This document shows positions 25,296 to 35,457 of a DNA stretch of 64,000 nt, piece by piece. The stretch is from NCBI RefSeq assembly GCF_014199535.1, contig NZ_JACHNV010000008.1, positions 107,269 through 171,268 of the forward strand. The letters are read 5' to 3'. A program made the translations under genes and the position numbers. Position 1 is the stretch's first letter; each line of letters starts with the position of its first letter. This DNA comes from Hymenobacter latericoloratus (lineage in GTDB: Bacteria > Bacteroidota > Bacteroidia > Cytophagales > Hymenobacteraceae). Below the pieces are notes generated by a model. It did not search any database. It was not told the origin of the DNA and worked only from the letters and a program-made list of their open reading frames with translations.

Positions 25296-26066
25296 TCACC
25301 GCCTTACTGCCAGGCTTTCTTCGCTTTCCAGGTACTGGCGGGCGGCCCGGATGGTAGCGGGGGTTAGGCGCTCCAGGACGGGGGTAGGGGCGGAGAGGTT
25401 GAGCAGGTAACCGGCGGGTAGGGCCGCCAGGTTGTCGAGGTCGTGGGTGATGCAGAGAATGGTTCTCTGCTGCTCCGTGACCCAGGAATACAGTAGGTCA
25501 AAAACACGACGACGGTAGTACACGTCAAGCTGCTGGGTGGGCTCGTCGAGGAGGTAAAGGCGGGCATCCTGCAGGCTCAGCTGGGCCAGCCACACCAACT
25601 GCTGCTCCCCGCCCGAGAGCACCGTGAAATCCTGCTCGGCTAAATGCGCAGCCCCCACGCGGGCCAGGGCCGCATCGGCCAGGGCGTAGTCCTGCGTTTG
25701 ATAAGCACCCAGGAAGTGGTGGTGGCGAAAGCGGCCCATTACGACCAGATCCCGCACCGGAATCGAAAACTCTACACTACCCCGCTGGGGCAAGTGAGCC
25801 AACAGGCCGCTGGCTGCCGGCCGCTGCAAGGTGCGCAACTCCTGGCCCAGTACCTGCACCGAGCCCTGGTAGGGGAGCTGCCCCGTCAGGGCCCGGAAGA
25901 GGGTAGTTTTGCCGCAGCCGTTGTGCCCGACAATGGCCACAAAGGCCGGCTCTGGCACTGTAAAACGCAAATTGCGGAGCAGGACGCGCTGTCCATACCC
26001 CGCAATCATATCGTAAACAGCAATAGGGTAATGAGGTGATGAAGATCGTTCTGGTGTATGGTTCAT
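25296..26066 (-). CDS. ABC transporter ATPase, iron-siderophore/B12 importer type
   Basis: A 256-residue ABC ATPase. Walker A GHNGCGKTT (about 48-56), Q-loop LPQRGSVEF, signature LSGGEQQLVWLAQ, Walker B RLYLLDEPTQQLD, then CITHD. The spacing and the signature fit the FecE/BtuD type used for iron-chelate or cobalamin import. No permease or binding protein is adjacent, so it is an orphan here. The first ~15 codons lie within a short inverted repeat with 26100-26117, so the true start may be slightly downstream. Confidence 0.88.
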   Translation of the reverse strand: MNHTPERSSSPHYPIAVYDMIAGYGQRVLLRNLRFTVPEPAFVAIVGHNGCGKTTLFRALTGQLPYQGSVQVLGQELRTLQRPAASGLLAHLPQRGSVEFSIPVRDLVVMGRFRHHHFLGAYQTQDYALADAALARVGAAHLAEQDFTVLSGGEQQLVWLAQLSLQDARLYLLDEPTQQLDVYYRRRVFDLLYSWVTEQQRTILCITHDLDNLAALPAGYLLNLSAPTPVLERLTPATIRAARQYLESEESLAVRR

Positions 26067-26137
26067 CTTCCGTCAAGCCAGATGTCTGGTAATGAAGAAT
26101 AAATCACCGCATTACCTCTTCACCTCTACTCTACCTG

Positions 26138-26359
26138 CTAGTACTCGTCCTCGTTGAACATGAAGTCTTCTTTGGTCGGGTAATCCGGCCATACTTCCTC
26201 AATGTTCTCGTAGGGCTGACCGTCATCCTCCAGAGCCTGCAGGTTTTCTACTACCTCCATTGGGGCGCCCGAGCGGATAGAGTAATCAATGAGCTCATCC
26301 TTGGTGGCGGGCCAGGGGGCATCTTCCAGGTACGAAGCAAGTTCCAGAGTCCAGTACAT
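26138..26359 (-). CDS. DUF2795 protein
   Basis: A 73-residue acidic cytoplasmic protein that is highly conserved in Bacteroidota: MYWTLELASYLEDAPWPATK, DELIDYSIRSGAPMEVVENL, and the ending YPTKEDFMFNEDEY. DUF2795 has no established function. Monocistronic; a near-match -7 element (TACCTTTC on the minus strand, 26389-26396) lies about 30 bases upstream. Confidence 0.9.
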   Translation of the reverse strand: MYWTLELASYLEDAPWPATKDELIDYSIRSGAPMEVVENLQALEDDGQPYENIEEVWPDYPTKEDFMFNEDEY

Positions 26360-26500
26360 AGTCGTGTGTGCTACTAAAAAAAGTGGTCGAAAGGTAAAGG
26401 TCCATCAGCAAAAATCTGGCCGGCGGCTCAGGCATGACACCTTTACCGACTCAGGGTTGCATTTTGCTGACGACAACGTAAAATATGCGGTAAAGTTGGG

Positions 26501-27820
26501 CTAACCCGTAATACGCTGCTGAAACATGGCAATCAGCTCGTTCTTGGTTCGGATTTTCCGCTCGAACGCCCGGATTTTGCCCTGCAGCATGGTCCGGAAG
26601 GTCTCGTTGCCGGGCGAGTCGTTGAGCTTGCCCAGGTTTTCTTCCAGCACTTCCTGCTCCTGCTTATCAAATTTAATGAAGTCGCGCAGGGCCTGAATGC
26701 GCAGGTTAGCCTGGTCGCGGGGGGAGTTGCTTTCGGCCGGGCCGGCGGGCTGGCGCTTGCGGATGTAGTGCTCCAGGGCGCTCATCTCAAACACTTTGTC
26801 GCAGGCCAGAATAAACTGCTCCCACACCCGGTCAGATTCTTCGCCGCGCACGGGGCCTACCTTTTTCCAGGCCGCCTGCAGCTCCTTGGCGCGGGCCACT
26901 GCCTGCGACATGGGCTGATTCAGCAGGGCCTGGGCTTCGGCTACCAGGGCCCGCTTGCGGCTGAGGTTGTCCTCGCCTCCGCCCCCGCCGCCCGCCGTGG
27001 CCGGCTCCTGGCGCTTGCTTTCAATGTGCACCTTCAGGCGCTCAAAGAAGTGGTTGTGCGCCGCCCGGAACCGCGTCCAGAGGTCGTTGGCCTGCTTGCG
27101 GGGTAGGGTGCCGTCGATTTCCTTCCACTCCTGCTGCAGCTGCTTGAGCTTGCGGGTGGTTTCCTCGAACTCGGTGGAGTTCTGCAGGGCTTCGGACTTA
27201 TGAATCAGCTCCTTGTACCGGTCGTACACCCGGTTGGTCATGGCCTTTTTCTCGGCCAGGAACTCCTTTTTACGGGCGAAGAAAGCATCCACGGCGGCCT
27301 GAAAACGGGTTTCCAGCTCGTCGGTGAGGTGCTTCTCCACGGGGCCGGTCTTGATCCAGCCCTGGCGCAAGTCCTTTAATTTCTCGCTACCCCCCTGCCA
27401 GTCGATGGTGTCGTGCAGGGCTTCCGCTTCCTGAATCAGGCCGATTTTGGTGGCCAGGTTCTTCTCGCGGTTGCGGTTGATGGTAACCTTAATGGATTCT
27501 TCGGCCTCCGTCAGGCGGCGGTGCAGGCTCTCAAAGTCGCCGAGGGCATCGTAGCTCGCTACCTGCTCCTTCAGGTGCAGGGCCTTCATCAGAAACGAGC
27601 CTTTGTTGTCCGACTCCTCAATCTTCTGGAGCAGGTCTTCGACCTTGGTACGGAAGAGGTTGAAGCGTTGGGCGAAATAAATCAGGGAAGCATCAGCGGA
27701 TTCCTTCACCTGCCCCACCTGACGGGCGGGCAGATCCAATAAGGGGCGAAGCCACACCTGGTCGCCCTCGATGTAGCCATAACGGCGGGCTTCGGCCAGC
27801 AAGTGGTCTTGTTGTTCCAT
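26501..27820 (-). CDS. DUF349 coiled-coil protein
   Basis: A 439-residue, almost wholly helical protein with DUF349 repeats (W.....R....LW..F patterns: LQQEWKEIDGTLPRKQANDL, LWTRFRAAHNHFFERL, LQAAWKKVGPVRGEESDRVW). It is common and conserved in Bacteroidota. Function is not established in this phylum; a cytoplasmic structural or nucleic-acid-associated role is possible. Start chosen at 27820 (MEQQDHLLAE), where the conserved part begins. Divergent from ettA. Confidence 0.9.
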   Translation of the reverse strand: MEQQDHLLAEARRYGYIEGDQVWLRPLLDLPARQVGQVKESADASLIYFAQRFNLFRTKVEDLLQKIEESDNKGSFLMKALHLKEQVASYDALGDFESLHRRLTEAEESIKVTINRNREKNLATKIGLIQEAEALHDTIDWQGGSEKLKDLRQGWIKTGPVEKHLTDELETRFQAAVDAFFARKKEFLAEKKAMTNRVYDRYKELIHKSEALQNSTEFEETTRKLKQLQQEWKEIDGTLPRKQANDLWTRFRAAHNHFFERLKVHIESKRQEPATAGGGGGGEDNLSRKRALVAEAQALLNQPMSQAVARAKELQAAWKKVGPVRGEESDRVWEQFILACDKVFEMSALEHYIRKRQPAGPAESNSPRDQANLRIQALRDFIKFDKQEQEVLEENLGKLNDSPGNETFRTMLQGKIRAFERKIRTKNELIAMFQQRITG

Positions 27821-27947
27821 AATCAGATAGCGGGGGAGCGAATAGGTGGAGAGGTCGGGAGTTGAGGCCAAAAAGCTGTACAAGTTTACAAGTTGTCGGG
27901 TAATTCCGCCGGTTGGCCCTGCCTGCGGAATGTTTGCGCGGGCTGCC

Positions 27948-27955
27948 TACCTTTG
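27948..27955 (+). promoter_or_regulatory. Candidate -7 element upstream of ettA
   Basis: TACCTTTG matches TAnnTTTG, 293 bases before the ettA ATG, implying a leader of about 285 bases. No convincing gene lies in 27962-28248; a closer, unrecognised promoter is possible. Confidence 0.4.
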
Positions 27956-28248
27956 GCATTCTGGCTGCTAACCCAGGGGTTAACGGCCGGAGCCGGGGTA
28001 GTAGCTCCTCGCGGGAGAAGCTACGAACGGACAGCGAGTGTGGTTATTACGCGTGAAATTCAGAAAGCAGCCGGGCCCTTGCCGGACCGGGCTGCCGATA
28101 CGGCCCGCTGCCGTATTGCTGCGCAAAATAGAAACCTCCGCTGAACTCGCAAGCTACCTCACCGGCGCCCTCACGGCTCAAGTAACCGCTCTGCCTCAGT
28201 ATGTACGGGCTTCGGCCCACTTGATTCTGCACTTTCCTAACTCAACTT

Positions 28249-29916
<1,668 letters not shown>

Positions 29917-29939
29917 GATTTGATCAAAAGCAATGCCTT

Positions 29940-30662
29940 TTAGCACAGAAAATCCCCACTTGGTTGCAGGTGGGGATTTTTTTGATGCCTATTGCTTCCG
30001 CTTCTGTCTTGGCATCCAATGTCCTGCTTCTCCTTCTTCTTGTTTTCTTGCTTTTCGCTTTTTTGGCCAAACAGCCTCTGGCCGTTCTCCTCTACCATCA
30101 GCCTGATTTCGAAGCCAGGTAGTTGCTCCTTAACGGCGGCTACTGCCTGCTGCAGGCGCGCGGCATTTGCATCGGCCAACAGGAGTAGTGCATGTAAGGC
30201 ACTGGGCTCAGTACCAGACGCCCACCAGCCCGGATCCCAGTCAGCTGGGTCGGGGTCGTGCAGGTTGCGGCGGGTTGCCTCCGCGCGCATCCCGGCAGCA
30301 AAAGCCCCATTACGTCCGAAGCTAGCCTGATCAACTGCTTCCTGGGGCATTTGCCCGGCTGGCACTTCCAGAAACCCGAGGCCTGCGGCTGTGAAAGAGA
30401 GCGTGGCAAACAGCCCGACATCGAAGCTATACTCCTGCTGCCTCTTTTCCCGCTCCCGGAGCTGCTGCTCGGTAGAAACGATACGTGGTAAGGTGGGGCC
30501 ACTCTGTTCAACCAACTGGTTAATCCACTGTCTGGCTTTTGCAGAGTCACCAAAACGGACAAACAGAAGCGTCACATTTTCGCGGCCATGACCTTTCAAA
30601 ATGTTGCCTTGTGCATTGCCGTAGCGCTTAATGGCCTGATCAGGAATAATGAGAGCGTTCAT
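29940..30662 (-). pseudogene. Truncated DyP-type peroxidase
   Basis: The 240-residue frame begins like a DyP-type peroxidase: GNAQGNILKGHGRENVTLLF (about 16-35), then DVGLFATLSFTAAGLGFL, DWDPGWW and ALHALLLLADANAARLQ. This is the N-terminal ferredoxin-like half of a family whose members usually exceed 400 residues. It stops just where the heme-binding half (GxxDGxSQP) should begin. The last ~30 residues are a Lys/Gln-rich run and then codons derived from the ettA terminator, so they are not homologous. It is best read as a 3'-truncated relic without peroxidase activity. Confidence 0.7.
29949..29983 (+). terminator. ettA terminator
   Basis: AAAATCCCCAC pairs with GTGGGGATTTT around a short loop and runs into seven T. 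It overlaps the 3' end of the truncated peroxidase reading frame on the other strand. Confidence 0.88.
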
Positions 30663-30947
30663 GTTGAAAGAACCCGAAAAGATGAGGTAATCAGTTGCTA
30701 GGCCTTCTTAGCTTAAGGCCCACGTTTCGCACGTCGATAAACCCAACCAGGATTTCAAGCCAAAAGAGAGCAGTGTCATGGCAAGCTTGGCAAGCAACGC
30801 TATAAAGGCGTGAGCAGGCTGAGTAGCGGATATAGGGGCTCCAGAGAAATGGCAAAACCATAGCCGCAGAGCAAATAGGGCTGGATGTTAGTGTGCACTA
30901 AAAATCGGCTCACGAGGCTCTGTTTCCTTCCGTACCACCACTGAATC

Positions 30948-31595
30948 CTACGTCAGAGCTAGCCATCTCTCCCGCACGGCTTGTACTACCAAGCCCACCA
31001 GCGTCTTCGTCCCGGCCTTCTGCAGCAGGGCCCGGCGGTGGCTCTCTACCGTGCGCACGCTCAGGAACAGCTTATCGGCTATTTCCTGGTTGCAGCAGTC
31101 AGCCATTACCAGTCGTAGGACTTCAACCTCCCGCTGACTGAAAGGGGTAGGGGGAGTAGCACGACGAGGTAAAGCTGGCGCAGTATTTATGCTATGGGTT
31201 GTGCTACTCAACAGCCCGGCTACCGTTGCTACTACCGTAGCTGGCGGGGCATTGTAAGTAAGCAAGGCGCTGGCCCCGGCTTGCAGCAGCTGCTGTCGTA
31301 AGTGCGTAGTCGGGCGAAGCCCCGTAAGAACCAGCGTAGATTGGCCGCTACGAATACCGTGCAGCTGTTGGAGCAAGCCCGGCAGTTGCGGGCTGTGCAG
31401 GCTACCATCGAGCACCAGCAGTGCGTAGGACTGCTGCCGTACAAGCACAAGCAGCTGGCTGCTATCAGCCATGACGCCGACGGATAAGGCAGGCCAATGG
31501 TCGTGCAGCGTGCTTAATAAGCCTTGCCTGTGAAGTGAAGGAGGCGCTACAACCAGGACGCTACCACTAGCATCTGAGTGAATAATCGGGTCCAT
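30948..31595 (-). CDS. LuxR-family response regulator with degenerate receiver
   Basis: A 215-residue regulator. The C-terminal LuxR helix-turn-helix is clear: FSQREVEVLRLVMADCCNQE, IADKLFLSVRTVESHRRALL. The N-terminal part (about 10-130) has a receiver-like fold with a possible phospho-site in LLVLDGSL, but the start (SVLVVAPPSLHRQGL) lacks the usual acidic pair, so Mg-dependent phosphorylation is doubtful. No partner kinase is adjacent. The intergenic stretch 31596-31921 upstream is AT-rich (31740-31850), but I found no TAnnTTTG. Confidence 0.85.
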   Translation of the reverse strand: MDPIIHSDASGSVLVVAPPSLHRQGLLSTLHDHWPALSVGVMADSSQLLVLVRQQSYALLVLDGSLHSPQLPGLLQQLHGIRSGQSTLVLTGLRPTTHLRQQLLQAGASALLTYNAPPATVVATVAGLLSSTTHSINTAPALPRRATPPTPFSQREVEVLRLVMADCCNQEIADKLFLSVRTVESHRRALLQKAGTKTLVGLVVQAVRERWLALT

Positions 31596-31866
31596 CCCTA
31601 GCCAGAAAAGATGAGGTAGAAATCACGCTGAGGCACCCACCCGGGAGCAGAGCGTAACAACAGCGCAACAGGGATTGGCAGGTGGATGATAGAAGCTCAG
31701 GCTCTGTAGCTGATGTCTATCGGGGGCAGTGGTATTAAGTTAAAATTTTTCTCTGCCCGAAGCAATTTTTTTGTTGTTTTAATTATAATAAATATTAAAT
31801 AAGTTAAAAAATACTTGTTCCTTATAAATCTTGAAAACGACCCGATATGCAGTTCACCGCATAAGA

Positions 31867-31894
31867 AAGCCCTGCGGCATACACCGCAGGGCTT
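31867..31894 (-). terminator. Terminator of the hydrophilin-like gene
   Basis: AAGCCCTGCGG pairs with its complement around a 7-base loop, downstream of the gene at 31922-32305. Confidence 0.75.
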
Positions 31895-31921
31895 CGGAAT
31901 AACAGCTTTCTGGCCTATCCG

Positions 31922-32305
31922 CTACTGGTTATTCGCGTCGTCGATTTTGCCCCCGTCGTTAGCGGCGCTGGGCGCGGCGTTGCCGCTGCCATAGTCCGAT
32001 TTGTCGGCGGTGGTGTTCTTCGTCTGGTTTTTTCGCTCGTTGTCGGAGCCGCCGCCGGTGTTGTTGGATTCCGCGTTGGGCTCGTCGCCGCGGTGGCTGC
32101 TGCCCTTGGCGTCGCGGGTAGCCTGGCCGCCGTCGTTGCCGTGGTTGCCGCCGTGGCGGCCGCTGGTGTCGTTGGGCTTGTCGGTGGTTTGGGTGGCGGC
32201 GCCTTGCTGCTGCCCGGCCACGCCGTGGGCATTTTCGGGGCGGGGCGTATCGGTGCCGTCGTTGGCGGCCTGGACCTGGGTGCGGTTATGCTCGTTCTGG
32301 CTCAT
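31922..32305 (-). CDS. Hydrophilin-like disordered protein
   Basis: A 127-residue protein made almost only of Gly, Asn, Asp, Thr, Ala, Gln, Lys, Arg, Ser and His. It has no Leu, Phe, Trp or Cys, only one Ile, one Tyr and very few Val. No signal peptide, so cytoplasmic. The composition is that of a hydrophilin or LEA-like protein, a class often linked to desiccation or osmotic stress; that role is inferred from composition only. It has a terminator downstream and stands alone. The frame is open without other support, but its codon use and terminator favour a real gene. Confidence 0.65.
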   Translation of the reverse strand: MSQNEHNRTQVQAANDGTDTPRPENAHGVAGQQQGAATQTTDKPNDTSGRHGGNHGNDGGQATRDAKGSSHRGDEPNAESNNTGGGSDNERKNQTKNTTADKSDYGSGNAAPSAANDGGKIDDANNQ

Positions 32306-32450
32306 AGGAAAGGTGGTTGGATGAAATACAGGAAAGAATACTGCTATACGGGCTGATAAACAGGTAGTTGACTTTTGGTCTGGCGGCCGGGCCTTGCAGG
32401 CTGTATAGGCCCGGCGCGGCTCCCCCGAGGTGTTGGGAGTAGCAAAAAGC

Positions 32451-32479
32451 GCAAGGCCGCCCCGGGAGGGCGGCCTTGC
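32451..32479 (-). terminator. Terminator of the 32518-32979 gene
   Basis: GCAAGGCCGCC pairs with GGCGGCCTTGC; on the minus strand it is followed by GCTTTTT. Confidence 0.85.
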
Positions 32480-32517
32480 TGAATAATAACCGGGCGAGTA
32501 GCTCGCCAGAAAAAGGA

Positions 32518-32979
32518 CTACTGACGGTAAGCCTGGCCGAAACGAACAATCTGACCGGCGCGCTTGCCCGTGCGCTTAATGCGCGTGCCTTCAGCCAGCT
32601 CCAGGCCTATTGCCTGAGGGTCGCAGCTCGTCAGCGTAATGTTGCGGTCCACGTAGCCCGCCGCCGCAACGTGCAGCACCTGTCCACGGTACACCGGCTC
32701 CTGAATGATATAGCGCCCTTCCGAATTGGTGATGTAGGGCGAGCGGCTACCCACTATGCTGACGGTGGCTCCAATCAGCGGTTGGCCCTCTTCCGTCAGG
32801 ACCTGGCCCGTAAATTTCTCGTTGCAATTCAAGCGGGCGGCCGGAGCGGCCGCGGCTGGGGCAGCCAGCGCAATGCGCTCAGTAGCTGACTGAGCGGCTG
32901 GACCAGACGTTTGAGCAGTAGCAGCCAGTGGTAAACCCAGCAGAATAGAAAACGAAGCAACTAGTAGAGAACGACGCAT
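32518..32979 (-). CDS. Secreted carboxypeptidase-regulatory-like (CarboxypepD_reg) protein
   Basis: A 153-residue secreted protein. Signal peptide about 1-22 (SILLGLPLAATAQ), Ala-rich linker, then one Ig-like CarboxypepD_reg domain (about 55-130): GQVLTEEGQPLIGATVSIVG, NSEGRYII, GQVLHVAAAGYV. This domain also forms the N-terminus of TonB-dependent SusC-like receptors, but here it stands alone. The two cysteines (LNCNEKF, TSCDPQ) may form a disulfide. It ends in a basic tail. The AT-rich region 32980-33190 upstream probably holds its promoter (TACGCTTG on the minus strand at about 33023-33030 is a near match). Confidence 0.85.
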   Translation of the reverse strand: MRRSLLVASFSILLGLPLAATAQTSGPAAQSATERIALAAPAAAAPAARLNCNEKFTGQVLTEEGQPLIGATVSIVGSRSPYITNSEGRYIIQEPVYRGQVLHVAAAGYVDRNITLTSCDPQAIGLELAEGTRIKRTGKRAGQIVRFGQAYRQ

Positions 32980-33393
32980 ATAAGGGGTGGGAAGTCAGAG
33001 TACAAGAACAAGTGCTACCTAAACGAACAAGCGTAAGTATAGTTAGAAATATATAGATTATTTGTAGAATAATCAAAATTATAATAAATAATATTCTATT
33101 GCCAGCTCGTGTAATAGGTAGTAGCCAGCAGTATGTTACTTGCTCCGCAAATCCGAAAACTACCCAGGCTAACCAATGATTAAAGCGCATAAGAACACTC
33201 AGGAACACTGCAGTACTCTTTGCTGCCCAGTGCCATTAGCCCTGCCCAGGGAGCCAATACACTACCGAAAGATTACCTGACCAAATTGCCCGCCTGAACT
33301 GTCAATCCCCTCCTTCACCGGGCAGAAATGGCTATTGAGTGGCAAGGCAGATGCATTGGACTAGTATCGCAGCGCGGGAGGCCAAGGCCGGCC

Positions 33394-33401
33394 TACCTTT
33401 G
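33394..33401 (+). promoter_or_regulatory. Candidate -7 element of an orphan transcript
   Basis: TACCTTTG, a full match to TAnnTTTG, with no coding sequence within 450 bases downstream but a strong terminator about 120 bases away. Confidence 0.4.
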
Positions 33402-33407
33402 ACTTAA

Positions 33408-33553
33408 TAATAAAGCAGCGCGCGTAGGGTTTATGGAAAGGAAGGCTCGCACCGCGAAGTGTTGACCACCGGCAAAAGGAGTAGGGTGGATGAATGATAT
33501 TTGTCGGTCAACGCGACGGAAAAAGCCGCTACCTCAGGTAGCGGCTTTTTTAT
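33408..33553 (+). ncRNA. Candidate small RNA (promoter-to-terminator unit)
   Basis: About 145 bases between a full-match -7 element (33394-33401) and a rho-independent terminator (33521-33553). No plausible gene occupies this stretch: a short frame over it (33490-33768) runs through the terminator and has no recognisable domain. I do not recognise a known RNA family. Inferred from signals only. Confidence 0.35.
33521..33553 (+). terminator. Orphan rho-independent terminator
   Basis: AAAAGCCGCTACC, loop TCA, GGTAGCGGCTTTTTT: a 13-bp stem followed by a T run. No protein-coding gene ends before it on the plus strand. Confidence 0.85.
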
Positions 33554-33740
33554 TGGCCTCAGGAGGCTACTGCCACTGGCTGGTGAGGTTAGCAACTCCC
33601 GATGGGCTACGCAGCCTGTCTCCGACAGTAATTACGGACCAGCCGGAAAAACCCAGTCGGGAACTGCTACCCACACCTGCTAAGCTGATGGGATGGCTGT
33701 CTGGCTTGAAGCTTTACATGCTGATTGTCAGATTGCTACG

Positions 33741-33823
33741 CGCTATTGTGTCGAGTATTAAGAAATAGATTTGCCTGACACGAACTTGTGTCATTATTTA
33801 TATTCTATAAGAAAACGACACAA
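33741..33823. promoter_or_regulatory. Ordered half-sites upstream of the XRE regulator gene
   Basis: TTGTGTC occurs at 33746-33752 and 33786-33792, and its complement GACACAA (one copy GACACGA) at 33777-33783 and 33817-33823. Both pairs are spaced exactly 40 bases, so 33741-33780 and 33781-33820 form an imperfect 40-base direct repeat. The inner pair makes a palindrome TGACAC-N6-GTGTCA. It lies 28 bases before the XRE gene and is a candidate operator. Confidence 0.5.
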
Positions 33824-33850
33824 TTCAGCAGCTCTTACGTTAAGCCCCGC

Positions 33851-34417
33851 ATGGCTACCTTGGCAACTCCCCAGCTTCTGCAGGCCCTGCGGGCCCGCTA
33901 TGGTTTATCGCAGGCGCAATTAGCGGAATATCTGGCGGTTTCCCGTGCGCAAGTGTCCATGGTTGAGCAGGGCCAGCGTACACTGTCGGCGGCGCAGTGG
34001 AGCCGGCTGCAGCCGTTGGTAGCGGTTCTGGAAGCTTCAGCTGCCGGAGCCTCAGTGGCTGGGGTACCACCGGAAAGCGTTGATACGGCGGGCCGCGAGG
34101 CTTTACAGCGCCGCTTGCGCGAATGTACCCAGGAAGCGACCCGGCTACGGCAGGAACTCAGCCGGCTGCGCGCCCGGGCAAGCCAGCACCAGGCCGTACT
34201 GCGCGAACTGCTGCCCCTGCTGCTACCCCTGGCCGGGGCCACCGACGCGCAGCCGGCCCGGGCCTGGCTGCTGGCGCGGCAAAGCGAAGCCACCGAGGAG
34301 CTGCACCACAGCGGTGCGGCGGCGCAAGTGCTGCTGGAGCTGCGTATTGAGGCCCTGGACTATGAAGCCGCGCAGGCGGCCCTACGTCTGGCCCGCGCCG
34401 CCAACCTAATGGGGTAA
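33851..34417 (+). CDS. XRE-family helix-turn-helix regulator
   Basis: A 188-residue protein. An XRE helix-turn-helix spans about 5-60 (LLQALRARYGLSQAQLAEYL, AVSRAQVSMVEQGQRTLS). A Leu/Arg/Gln-rich coiled coil (about 78-130) and further helices follow and may give dimerisation. Start chosen at 33851 (MATLATPQLL); the upstream frame covers the candidate operator. The ordered half-sites upstream suggest autoregulation. Target genes unknown. The following 34418-34769 holds no gene that I can support. Confidence 0.8.
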   Translation: MATLATPQLLQALRARYGLSQAQLAEYLAVSRAQVSMVEQGQRTLSAAQWSRLQPLVAVLEASAAGASVAGVPPESVDTAGREALQRRLRECTQEATRLRQELSRLRARASQHQAVLRELLPLLLPLAGATDAQPARAWLLARQSEATEELHHSGAAAQVLLELRIEALDYEAAQAALRLARAANLMG

Positions 34418-34769
34418 GCCGGGCAGCCGCCATATGGCAAGCGGACTGCTAGCGCGCAGCACAACGTCCGGCTACATCTGGCGCTGCCCCACGAGGCCGG
34501 TTGCTTTACCGCGCCCCTCCCCGTACCAGCGGTGGCAGAGGTAGTTACCTGGGAATGGCTCCGGAGGGCGCGTTACGGGTGCTCATGGGCTGGCCGCATG
34601 CCGTGAAGAACATCGCCACTTTTCGTTTCCCGCCCGCAAAGCGTGCTGTGTATGCCGTGGGGCCACCAAGCCGGCACGTGTTTTCTTTCGGGCGGAAGGG
34701 CGGTTGTTGCGCGCAGAGCTAGGCCGTATCTTACGGGTCTCGCTTGCTTTGCACCGTATTCGCCGCCGT

Positions 34770-35195
34770 ATGCTGTCCGAATTTCCTACGTCCTGCCTTG
34801 AAATAAACTACCGGCCCGATCTGGCTGTGTTTATTATCCGGTGGCTGCGGCAGCCCACCCCCGAGGAATTACAGGCGGGCTACCTAACGGCGCTGAAGGC
34901 AGCCCAGGGGTCCTGCTGCCGCTTCTGGCTGGTAGATGGTCGTCGCCGCGCCGATGCTAACCAGAAGAGCAGTGGCTGGATGATGGAAACATTTTTCCCG
35001 TTGATGGCCGCCCGGCTGGGAAGCCCGATATATATGGCTTACCTGTTTATGCCCAGTCACCTGGCCGATCTGGAGGCGGATGCCTCGGTGCCACCTCTCT
35101 CGTACTTCGATGACCGGCCCTACCTCATCCGGCGCTTCACCAGTGAACAATCGGCTATGATGTGGCTGATGGACTGCCGCCAGGCCAGCCGCTAG
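34770..35195 (+). CDS. STAS-like/SpoIIAA-like hypothetical protein
   Basis: A 141-residue cytoplasmic protein. The pattern LEINYRPDLAVFIIRWLRQP, then LQAGYLTALKAAQGSCCRFW, LVDGRRRADANQ and a late FTSEQSAMMWL resembles single-domain proteins in Hymenobacter with a STAS/SpoIIAA-like fold. These are of unknown function. Start chosen at 34770 (MLSEFPTS). The 262-base stretch downstream (35196-35457) holds nothing recognisable. Confidence 0.65.
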   Translation: MLSEFPTSCLEINYRPDLAVFIIRWLRQPTPEELQAGYLTALKAAQGSCCRFWLVDGRRRADANQKSSGWMMETFFPLMAARLGSPIYMAYLFMPSHLADLEADASVPPLSYFDDRPYLIRRFTSEQSAMMWLMDCRQASR

Positions 35196-35457
35196 AAGCC
35201 GCGGGCTGCGCTTTCAACGAAACCTGAAAAAGCATCGGAGAAGTTGATGGGCCCACGCGGGCTCAGGCTGCAGCGTGTGCCTGCCTGATAATTTCAGCAC
35301 TACCCGCACCAGCGTGCAACTGCGTTTGTGGGGCGGCTGGAGGATAGGCGCGCCGCAAGTTATTCAGCAGGTAGCAGCAGCCACGCCCGATGCCGTTGCG
35401 GCGGCTTCCGTCTGGCTGCCGCAGCCGAGCCCGCGCTACAACAAGTGTTGGCCACTG

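Noticed and set aside
29940..30662. Intact DyP peroxidase
   Set aside because: The heme-binding half is missing and the C-terminal residues derive from the ettA terminator.
33490..33768. 92-codon plus-strand frame
   Set aside because: It reads through a strong terminator at 33521-33553 and has no recognisable domain or start signal.
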